Source of the DNA: CANCDA01 sp043757205
Lineage (GTDB): Bacteria > Pseudomonadota > Gammaproteobacteria > Burkholderiales > Burkholderiaceae_C
Direction of reading: 5' to 3'
Assembly: GCA_043757205.1 (NCBI GenBank)
Contig: JAYVPU010000201.1
Location: 1 to 19,858 of the forward strand
DNA: 19,858 bases
Under the pieces are notes generated by a model. It ran no database searches, had not been told where the DNA came from, and worked only from the letters and a program-made list of their open reading frames with translations. Every line of letters starts with the position of its first letter. The first letter of the stretch is position 1. Positions 7,131-14,260 of the stretch are shown here, in pieces. The position numbers and the translations under genes were made by a program.

Positions 7131-7172
7131 AAAAACTCTGTGTGCTAGCGCACAGAACAGTGCGCAGTTTTT
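7131..7172. repeat. Nested inverted repeats in a divergent intergenic region
   Basis: Two overlapping hairpins can form. The first (7137-7156) is a 20-base palindrome centred on GCTAGC, with one T/C imperfection. The second (7148-7165) has perfect arms GCGCAC and GTGCGC and is followed by AGTTTTT on the plus strand. The outer AAAAACT (7131-7137) and AGTTTTT (7166-7172) are also complementary. Because the hairpins share bases 7148-7156 they exclude each other, as in an attenuator, and T5 runs flank both sides. An operator for either divergent gene is an equal possibility. Confidence 0.5.
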
Positions 7173-7192
7173 AGACCGACAACCACTAGAAT

Positions 7193-7198
7193 GAATCA
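7193..7198 (+). promoter_or_regulatory. Candidate -10 element for the pseudouridine synthase gene
   Basis: TAGAAT matches five of six bases of the sigma70 -10 consensus and lies 55 bases before the gene start, downstream of the nested hairpins. There is no good -35, so this is a weak call. If it is the real promoter, the hairpins would be upstream operator DNA and not attenuator RNA. Confidence 0.25.
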
Positions 7199-7220
7199 GA
7201 TCCACACGCTAGAGAGCGCC

Positions 7221-7256
7221 ATGACTGACCAAGACCCTGTGACCAAAACCCCATGA
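7221..7256 (+). CDS. Possible 11-codon leader peptide overlapping the next start
   Basis: An ATG at 7221 opens the frame MTDQDPVTKTP and stops at TGA 7254-7256, which overlaps the ATG of the pseudouridine synthase gene as ATGA. A purine-rich AGAGAG lies just upstream at a usable distance, whereas the main ATG at 7253 has no Shine-Dalgarno site. A short leader that couples translation is one reading. The other is that this is the true N-terminus of the main protein, separated by a one-base change in the CCCC run at 7249-7252; an extra C would join the two frames. Confidence 0.4.
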   Translation: MTDQDPVTKTP

Positions 7257-8014
7257 ACCAAGACAGCGTGCGCCTCGCCAAACGGCTGGCCGAACAAGTG
7301 CCCTGCTCACGCCGGGAGGCCGAGCAGTACATCGAGGGTGGCTGGGTGCGGGTCGATGGCCGGGTGGTGGAAGAGCCGCAGCACCGGGTGTTGAACGAAA
7401 AAATTGAGCTCGACCCCAACGCCAACCTGATGGCGCTGACTGACGTGACTTTGGTGCTCAACAAGCCGCCTGGGGTTGACGCAGGGCCGAACCAAGCTGA
7501 GAGTCAACGCCCTGGTGCGCGCACAGCCCTTGCGCTGATCAGCCCAGCCTCTCACATGAAGCATGACCCCACAGCGCAAAAACTGCTCAAGCGCCACCTG
7601 TTGCGCCTGAGCTGCCCGGTGCCGCTGGAGACCGGGGCCAGTGGCCTGCTAGTGTTCACCCAAGACTGGCGCGTGACGCGCAAGCTCACCGAAGACGCAG
7701 CCCAGATGGAGCACGAAGTCATCGTGGAGGTGATGAGCGAAATCAACGACGATACCTTGCGACGGCTCAATCACAAGCTGGGCTCGCGTGGCGACCCGCT
7801 GCCAACGTTCAAGGTCAGTATCAACAGCAGCGGGGAGGGCAAGAGCAAGCTGCGCTTTGCCATCAAGGGCAGTCACCCCGGCCTGATCGCCTGGGTGTGT
7901 GAGCGCGCCGGGGTGCAGATCCTGGGCATGAAACGCATCCGCCTGGGGCGCGTGGCGCTCAGCACCTTGGCCGTGGGGCAGTGGCGGTTTTTAGAGGTGC
8001 ATGAACGCTTTTGA
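7253..8014 (+). CDS. S4-domain rRNA pseudouridine synthase-like protein
   Basis: A 253-residue protein of the RsuA/RluB/RluE/RluF family. Residues about 6-60 form an S4 RNA-binding domain (RLAKRLAEQVPCSRREAEQY, then GGWVRVDGRVVEEP). The synthase domain follows with LVLNKPPGV at 67-75 and the C-terminal RNA-contact strand MKRIRLGRVALSTLAVGQWR. The catalytic block, normally GRLDxxTxGLL, reads PLETGASGLLVFTQD here. By alignment Glu126 sits where the essential Asp is expected, and the preceding Gly-Arg is lost. Catalysis is therefore doubtful; an RNA-binding role is possible. I believe close relatives in Comamonadaceae share this change. Start: see the leader ORF. Confidence 0.82.
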   Translation: MNQDSVRLAKRLAEQVPCSRREAEQYIEGGWVRVDGRVVEEPQHRVLNEKIELDPNANLMALTDVTLVLNKPPGVDAGPNQAESQRPGARTALALISPASHMKHDPTAQKLLKRHLLRLSCPVPLETGASGLLVFTQDWRVTRKLTEDAAQMEHEVIVEVMSEINDDTLRRLNHKLGSRGDPLPTFKVSINSSGEGKSKLRFAIKGSHPGLIAWVCERAGVQILGMKRIRLGRVALSTLAVGQWRFLEVHERF

Positions 8015-8039
8015 ACCTTGTGGCAGAGAGCGGCGGTGA

Positions 8040-10653
8040 CTACCACCCAAAGCGCCGTTTGTAAAAGCGCTTCATGAAGGTGATCAAGACGCAGTAACCC
8101 AGCAGCAGGCCCGCCAAGTACGCGAAAAACGACAGCGGCAAAGCCTGGAGCTTGAAGTATTCGGCCAATGGCCCCATCGGCAGGAAGATCCCGAGCGCCA
8201 TGATCATCAGGGTCATGACCATCAGCGGCGCGGCAGCGCGGCTCTCGATGAAAGGCAGCTTGGGCGTGCGGATCATGTGCACGACCAAGGTCTGGGTCAG
8301 CAGCCCGACGACAAACCAGCCGGACTGGAACAGGCCCTGACGCTCCAGACTATTCGCATCAAACACCCACCACATCAAAGCAAAGGTGGCGAGGTCAATG
8401 ACCGAGCTGACCGGGCCGAAGTACAGCATGAAGCGGCCAATGTCATCCGGATTCCACTTGAGCGGCTGCGTGACCAGCTCCGGGTCAACATGGTCAAACG
8501 GGATGCCGGTCTGAGAGATGTCGTAGCACAAGTTTTGCACCAGCAGTTGCAGAGGCAGCATGGGCAAAAATGGCAGGAACGCGCTGGCGACCAAGACCGA
8601 CAACACATTGCCAAAGTTGGAGCTGGCCGTCATGCGGATGTACTTCAGCATATTGCAAAACGTGGTGCGCCCCTCGACCACACCCTGATCCAGCACCATT
8701 AAACTTTTCTCCAGCAGGATGATGTCGGCGGCCTCTTTGGCGATGTCCACCGCCGAATCCACCGAGATGCCGATGTCGGCGGCTCGCAGGGCCGGGGCAT
8801 CGTTGATGCCGTCGCCCATGAACCCCACCACATGGCCATTGGCCCGCAGGGCCCGAACAATGCGCTCCTTGTGAAGCGGTGTCAGTTTTGCAAACACCTG
8901 GTGTTGCTCCACGGCCTTGGCCAGTGCCGTGTCACTCAGGCCTTCAAGCTGCGCGCCGAGCATGACCTTATCGCCGGACAAGCCCACTTGGCGACACACA
9001 TGGGCCGTGGCCAATTCGTTGTCCCCCGTTAGCACTTTGACGCTGATGCCGTGCGCCGCCAGTGCGGCCAATGCCGGTGCCGCACTGTCCTTGGGGGGGG
9101 TCAAGAAAGGCGATGTAACCCATCAACGTCAATTGGGACTCGTCGGCCACGGCGTACCGCGTCTGGCTGATGGGCAACTCCTTCATCGCAACAGCCACCA
9201 CGCGCAAGCCGTCACGACTCATCTGTCCGGTGACTTGCTGGATGCGCGCCAGCAGGGCGGCGTCAATCGTCTGATCCTGCGGCCCCTGTCCGTTGTCCGC
9301 CCGCACATGCGTACAAACCGCCAGCACCTCGTCCAGCGCGCCCTTGCAAATGAGCTCATGGTGGTGTTCACGTTCTTCCACCACCACCGACATGCGGCGG
9401 CGCTGGAAATCAAACGGTATTTCGTCGATCTTGCGGTAGTCCGCCTCGAGCTTGAGCTCGGCGAGGAGTTCCACATGCGCCAGCACAGCATGGTCCAGCA
9501 GGTTCTTCAGGCCAGTCTGGTAATGGCTATTGAGAAAGGCAAAGTTCAGAACGTCTTCCGAGGGCTGTCCAAAGACATCAACATGGTTGGCCAGCGCAAT
9601 TTTGTCCTGCGTCAGCGTGCCGGTTTTGTCGGTGCACAGCACGTCCATCGCACCAAAATTCTGAATCGCATCCAGGCGCTTGATGACCACCTTTTTACGC
9701 GACAGCATCACAGCACCCTTGGCCAGCGTTGAGGTCACGATCATGGGCAGCATCTCCGGCGTCAGACCCACCGCCACTGACAGTGCAAACAAGGACGCCT
9801 CAATCCAGTTGCCCTTGGTAAAACCGTTGACCAACAGCACGATGGGCACCTTCACCAGCGCAAAACGGATCAGCAACCAACTGACACTATTGACCCCGGC
9901 CTGAAACGCATTGGGCATCGGATCACTCGCCACCGCCTTTGCCGCGAGCGCGCCGAAGTAAGTTCTTCCACCAGTCGTCACCACCAGCGCGGTGGCTGAA
10001 CCCGACACCACGTTGGTGCCCATGAAAACCAGGTTGCTCTGCTCCAGCACTCCCCCATGCCCATCCCGGCGCGAGGCAAATTTTTCCACCGGCAAGGACT
10101 CGCCCGTCATCGCCGACTGGGCGATGAACAGGTCACGCGCACTGATGACCCGGCAATCGGCCGCAATCATGTCACCCGCCGACAGTGCCACCAGGTCTCC
10201 CGGCACAATCTCGCGCAACGGAATGTCAATGCGCGTGCCCTGTCGAATCACCGTGGTGGTGTTGCCCACCATCACCTTGAGACCCTCGGCGGCGCGGTGC
10301 GACCGACCTTCCTGAACAAAACGAATGACGGTGCTCAGCAACACCATCACACCAATCACCGTGGTGGCCTTGGCGTCGCCGGTGGTATAGGACAGCACCG
10401 CCAGCGCGGTCAACAACAAATTGAACGGATTCTTGTAGCAGTGCCACAGGTGCAGCCAGGCAGGCAGGGGTTTTTCGTGCTCAACCTCATTGGGGCCCCA
10501 CTGGCGCATCCGCGTGGCGGCTTCGGCGGCAGTCAGTCCGCTCTCGCTGGTGTGTAAACGGGCCAAAGCGGCGGCGGGTTCATCGGTCGCCACTGACAAC
10601 AACTCATCGGCCAGCGGTAGCTCCGCGCCACGCGCCGTACCATGCCCGCCCAA
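8040..10653 (-). pseudogene. mgtA: mgtA-type Mg2+-importing P-type ATPase, frameshifted
   Basis: A P3B-type ATPase split into two frames. The N-terminal part carries TGES (183-186), GLTPEMLP in the membrane core (296-303) and the phosphorylation motif DKTGTLT (Asp342). The C-terminal part has LTGDNE, GDGINDAP and the last membrane helices ending KRRFGW. The frames part in FLDPPK, where the minus strand has eight C (9093-9100). Seven would give GAC CCC CCC AAG and a continuous protein of about 870 residues, close to MgtA's usual 900. The first frame otherwise adds about 40 unrelated residues and stops near 8968. The cause may be a sequencing error, a real mutation or phase variation. The start is a TTG; the N-terminus may also be disturbed. 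Confidence 0.88.
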
Positions 10654-10741
10654 AATGAGCCTGCCGACGTCGCCGACGTAAAAAAACGCTGAACCGATGG
10701 GTCAGGTGATGGGCAAAGAGGTTCACCAATTTCACCGTGCC

Positions 10742-10771
10742 ACTATCCCATAGAAATAAATGTCAGGTCAA
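10742..10771 (-). promoter_or_regulatory. Candidate promoter for mgtA
   Basis: On the minus strand TTGACC (10766-10771) and GATAGT (10742-10747) are spaced by 18 bases. They lie between the 3' end of rnpB and the start of the mgtA region. The match is moderate, and readthrough from rnpB is an alternative. Confidence 0.25.
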
Positions 10772-10784
10772 ACTCAGTATTAGT

Positions 10785-11150
10785 GTGAAGCTCGCCGATA
10801 AGCCGGATTCTGTGCATCGGGGTTGCCCCCGACGTGACCGCCATTACTCTGGGCTGTGGGTCACCCCAACAGCTCGATGCTACCTACCCGCCAGCTCTCC
10901 CTGCGGAGCCACAAGTCAAAGCAATCGCGGCGAACCGCGCCACTCTGGACTGGCCTACTTGGTATTGCTGCGCGTAGAGATTGCCCGTTTCACCCGCACC
11001 CAAGTTGCCCTGGGTGCGACTCGTCTCTGTTGCTCTAATCCTCACCTCACGGTGGACAGCCGTTAGCTGCTACGCTGCCCTGTGCAGTCCGGACGTTCCT
11101 CCAGTGCGCCCTTTCGGGTGATGCACCAGCGGCGGTCTGGCGAGCTTCAC
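10785..11150 (-). ncRNA. rnpB: RNase P RNA (class A)
   Basis: The catalytic RNA of RNase P, which removes 5' leaders from precursor tRNAs. The two ends pair perfectly over 12 bases as helix P1 (5' strand 11139-11150, 3' strand 10785-10796), giving 366 nt, near the usual bacterial class A length. Conserved landmarks read on the minus strand: GAGGAACGTCCGGACT and GGGCAGCG after the 5' arm, GGTGAAACGGGCAAT in the centre, GGGTAGGTAGC, and ACAGAATCCGGCTTATCGGC just before the 3' arm. GAAA and similar capping loops occur in the 5' half. A GATAAT -10 box lies at the right distance upstream. No clear terminator follows. Open frames on the plus strand here are spurious. Confidence 0.97.
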
Positions 11151-11157
11151 GGGGTCG

Positions 11158-11163
11158 ATTATC
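11158..11163 (-). promoter_or_regulatory. -10 box of rnpB
   Basis: GATAAT on the minus strand matches five of six consensus bases and places transcription start at about 11150-11151, exactly the first base of helix P1. A good -35 is not obvious. Confidence 0.55.
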
Positions 11164-11199
11164 GCGGATCACCCAGCGACTGGTTTTTGACGGCTTGTT

Positions 11200-12267
11200 T
11201 TATTGGGTGTGCCCGTGTCGATGGTGCAAGTCCGGCAGATGCGCGTGGCCATGCGTGAGGGGCTCATGCCGATGCGGATGGGCATGCGGCTCCGGGCCAT
11301 CGTCAGGGCCGTGCGCATGCTGGTGGTGCTCGTCGTGCACATGGCGATGCGAATGCACCATGGCGATGTGCACATGGGCGTGGTCATGCCGCTCTGACAG
11401 GGTCAACCAGGTGGCCCAGAGCATGAGCGCGCAGGCGGCGGTCAATGTCAAAGTGATGGGCTCGCTCAGGATGATGACCGACAACACCGCACCGATGAAA
11501 GGCGCGGTGCCGAAATGCGCGGCGGCGCGCGCGCTGCCCAGGTGGCGCAGGGCCAGGATGTAGAGGAACAGGCTGGCGCCATAGGCGAGGCTACCCAGCA
11601 CCAGGGCCAGCGCGGCGTACGTAGCGATCGGCATGGACTCGCCCATCAGCCAGGCCAGCCCCAGATTGACGCTGCCCGCCACCAGCCCTTTGACCATGGC
11701 GATGGTCGCCGGATTGCGTCCCGACAAAGGCCGTGTGAAGTTGTTGTCCAAAGCCCAGAGGGCGCAAGCACCGATGATCGCTGCGGCATGCAGAGAAAAG
11801 CTCAAACCACCACCCGACTCACGCGTCAGCAACACGCTGGCGACCAACATCAAAGCCGCACCCAGCCAGACCCGGCGCCCCACATGCTCCTTGAACGCGA
11901 CGGCAGACAGCAAAACGGTCAACAGGCCTTCGGTCGAGAGCAGCAAGGAGGCCTGTGAGCCGCTGGTGCCCGAGAGCCCCCACAGCAAGAGCACCGGGGC
12001 CGCAACACCGCCACAGGCAATGGCGCCCAAAAGCCAAGGCCAGTCTTGGCGGGCAAGCGGGGATTCGCGGGTGGCGTCGGACTTGAACCCGCGAGAAAAG
12101 AGGGTGAAGATCAGCAAACCGAGACCACTGCCCAGGTAAAGCAAAGCGGCCAGCGAGAAAGGGCCGAGCCCGGTGAGCAGGAGTTTGGACAACGGGGCGC
12201 TCGCGCCAAACAAGCCAGCGGCGAGCAGCGCGAGCAAGGCGGGGCGTTGCAGTTTGAAATCAATCAT
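11200..12267 (-). CDS. DMT/EamA-family permease with histidine-rich C-terminal tail
   Basis: A 355-residue inner-membrane transporter from the ATG at 12267; the frame extends upstream, but that DNA overlaps the divergent cysteine synthase gene. About ten hydrophobic helices form two EamA halves (first half from LLALLAAGLFGASAPLSK, second from LHAAAIIGACALWALDNN), each with the typical small-residue helix pattern. After the last helix (ACALMLWATWLTL), a tail of about 65 residues contains 23 histidines, with stretches such as HSHRHVHDEHHQHAH and PDLHHRHGH. Such tails bind transition metals, so metal sensing or metal-linked export can be proposed, but the substrate is unknown. Stop lies 50 bases before rnpB on the same strand. 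Confidence 0.88.
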   Translation of the reverse strand: MIDFKLQRPALLALLAAGLFGASAPLSKLLLTGLGPFSLAALLYLGSGLGLLIFTLFSRGFKSDATRESPLARQDWPWLLGAIACGGVAAPVLLLWGLSGTSGSQASLLLSTEGLLTVLLSAVAFKEHVGRRVWLGAALMLVASVLLTRESGGGLSFSLHAAAIIGACALWALDNNFTRPLSGRNPATIAMVKGLVAGSVNLGLAWLMGESMPIATYAALALVLGSLAYGASLFLYILALRHLGSARAAAHFGTAPFIGAVLSVIILSEPITLTLTAACALMLWATWLTLSERHDHAHVHIAMVHSHRHVHDEHHQHAHGPDDGPEPHAHPHRHEPLTHGHAHLPDLHHRHGHTQ

Positions 12268-12325
12268 GGCGGGCTTCGTGAAGTGACAGAATACACGCAT
12301 CAAAATACGAACAGGAGCCCACCCC

Positions 12326-13243
12326 ATGAAAGCCGACCACATCCTCCAGACCATTGGCAACACGCCCCATGTGCGCATCAACCGACTGTTTGGCACAGCC
12401 GCGAACGTGTGGATCAAGTCCGAACGCAGCAACCCCGGCGGCTCCATCAAAGACCGCATCGCCCTGTCCATGGTGGAAGACGCCGAAGCGTCTGGCGCGC
12501 TCAAGCCCGGCGGCACCATCATTGAGCCGACCTCGGGCAACACCGGCGTCGGCCTGGCCATGGTGGCTGCCGTCAAGGGCTACAAAATTGTGCTGGTCAT
12601 GCCCGACAGCATGTCCATTGAACGCCGACGTTTGATGTTGGCTTATGGCGCGAGTTTCGACCTGACACCGCGCGCCCTGGGCATGAAAGGCTGCATCGCC
12701 CGTGCGCAAGAGCTGCTGGCCAGCACGCCCGGAGGTTGGATGCCACAGCAGTTTGAAAACCCCGCCAACGTAGCGGTGCACGCCCGTACCACGGCGCAAG
12801 AAATTTTGGCGGATTTCCCCGATGGTTTGGATGTGCTGATCACCGGCGTGGGCACGGGCGGCCACCTCACCGGCTGCGCCCAGGTGCTCAAGGCCCACTG
12901 GCCGCAGCTCAAAGTGTTTGCGGTGGAGCCGGTGGCCTCGCCCGTGATCTCCGGCGGCGCACCCGCACCGCACCCGATTCAGGGCATTGGTGCGGGCTTT
13001 ATCCCGAAAAATCTGGACGTCTCTTTGCTGGACGGCGTGATTCAGGTCGATGCCGAACCGGCACGTGACATGGCCCGCCGCTGCGCGCGTGAAGAGGGCA
13101 TCTTGGTCGGCATCTCCTCCGGCGCCACCCTGGCGGCGATTGCGCAAAAGCTGCCCGAGCTGCCCGCTGGCGCGCGTGTGCTGGGCTTTAACTACGACAC
13201 CGGTGAGCGCTACCTGTCGGTGGAAGGCTTTCTGCCCACCTGA
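12326..13243 (+). CDS. cysK: Cysteine synthase (O-acetylserine sulfhydrylase)
   Basis: A 305-residue PLP-dependent enzyme that makes L-cysteine from O-acetylserine and sulfide in the cytoplasm. Lys42 in GGSIKDR is the PLP Schiff-base lysine. PTSGNTG (68-74) binds the substrate carboxylate, GTGGHLTG holds the PLP phosphate, and GISSGA supplies the serine near the pyridine ring. The block HPIQGIGAGFIP and GISSGAT favour the CysK group over CysM, though annotation in this order varies. Length is normal. AGGAG is seen upstream of the ATG. The gene is divergent from the permease, with 58 bases between starts, and is followed after 63 bases by the amidohydrolase gene. Confidence 0.92.
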   Translation: MKADHILQTIGNTPHVRINRLFGTAANVWIKSERSNPGGSIKDRIALSMVEDAEASGALKPGGTIIEPTSGNTGVGLAMVAAVKGYKIVLVMPDSMSIERRRLMLAYGASFDLTPRALGMKGCIARAQELLASTPGGWMPQQFENPANVAVHARTTAQEILADFPDGLDVLITGVGTGGHLTGCAQVLKAHWPQLKVFAVEPVASPVISGGAPAPHPIQGIGAGFIPKNLDVSLLDGVIQVDAEPARDMARRCAREEGILVGISSGATLAAIAQKLPELPAGARVLGFNYDTGERYLSVEGFLPT

Positions 13244-13306
13244 AACATTGCGGGACAGACCGCCGTTACGCGCAGCGAACCAGCTCTGTCCTCAACTGAT
13301 TAAGAA

Positions 13307-14191
13307 ATGCCCTCAATGAACGCCCCATGGTGCGCCGCCCCTGACCCGACACCGCGCGCACAGCACTTCAAGCTGCCGCCACTGAGCTGCGACACGCACG
13401 CCCACATTTGCGGCCCAGCGTCGCGCTTCCCCTACTCGGGCGCGCGCATCTACACACCGCCCGATGCGCTGCTGCCTGCTTACCGTCATTTGCTCGGCAC
13501 GCTGGGGGTTGAACGCGCGGTACTGGTGCAGCCCAGCATTTACGGCAGCGACAACGCCGCCCTGCTGGACGCGCTGGCCACCGACCCGCAGCGCCTGCGC
13601 GGCGTGGCCGTGATTGACGCCGACACGCCCCAGGCTGAGCTGGCGCGCATGCACGCCCTGGGCGTGCGCGGCGTGCGCTGCAATATTGTGGATGTGAAAG
13701 AGGGCAAAGGCCGCTTGCCCATGGACGCCTTGCGCGCACTGGCACAACGCATACACCCGCTGGGCTGGCACCTGGAGTTTCTGATGCACGTGGACGAGTT
13801 TCCTGAGCTGGACGTACTGCTGGCCGACTTCCCCGTGGACGTGGTGTTCGGCCACCTGGGTTACATGAAGGCGGGCCAGAGCGTGGACGCGCCCGGCTTT
13901 GCCGCGCTGCTGCGTTTGCTGCGCGGCGGGCGGGCCTGGGTCAAGCTCACCGGGCCTTACCGCATCTCTGGCGAAGTCCTGCCTTATGCCGACGTGACGC
14001 CTTTTGCGCACGCGCTCGTCAACGCAGCCCCGGATCGCATCGTCTGGGGCACCGACTGGCCGCATGTGATGGTCAAAGGCCTGATGCCCAATGACGGTGA
14101 TTTGTGCAACTTGCTGGAGCAGTGGGTGCCTGACACGGCGCTGCGCCAGCAGGTGCTGGTCAGCAACCCGGCACGGCTTTACGGGTTTTGA
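13307..14191 (+). CDS. TIM-barrel amidohydrolase (PF04909 type)
   Basis: A 294-residue metal-dependent hydrolase of the amidohydrolase-2 group. CDTHAHICGP holds the HxH metal motif (His31, His33) on the first strand. Further candidate ligands are His155 (GWHLEF), His183 (VFGHLGYM) and Asp250 in WGTDWPH. These blocks are typical of lactonases and decarboxylases such as 2-pyrone-4,6-dicarboxylate lactonase and D-galactarolactone isomerase-like proteins. Such genes often accompany Bug-type binding proteins in this order, but none is adjacent here. The start may be Met1 or Met4; neither has a strong Shine-Dalgarno site. The substrate is not determinable from the sequence. Confidence 0.88.
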   Translation: MPSMNAPWCAAPDPTPRAQHFKLPPLSCDTHAHICGPASRFPYSGARIYTPPDALLPAYRHLLGTLGVERAVLVQPSIYGSDNAALLDALATDPQRLRGVAVIDADTPQAELARMHALGVRGVRCNIVDVKEGKGRLPMDALRALAQRIHPLGWHLEFLMHVDEFPELDVLLADFPVDVVFGHLGYMKAGQSVDAPGFAALLRLLRGGRAWVKLTGPYRISGEVLPYADVTPFAHALVNAAPDRIVWGTDWPHVMVKGLMPNDGDLCNLLEQWVPDTALRQQVLVSNPARLYGF

Positions 14192-14260
14192 ATCGACGTT
14201 TACACGGTCGTAAAATCGGCGGCTTCTGCTTGATAAACACAAGCCCATCACCGTACGACC

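Noticed and set aside
10737..11066. Plus-strand open frame inside the RNase P RNA
   Set aside because: The region is explained fully by rnpB on the minus strand; spurious proteins over rnpB are a known annotation artefact.
11203..11397. Repetitive CATG/GTG-rich DNA as a possible repeat array
   Set aside because: The pattern follows from His codons in the permease tail; there are no regular repeat units or spacers, so it is neither a CRISPR array nor a tandem repeat.
12268..12576. Upstream extension of the DMT permease frame
   Set aside because: It overlaps the divergent cysteine synthase gene, and the first EamA helix begins just after the ATG at 12267.
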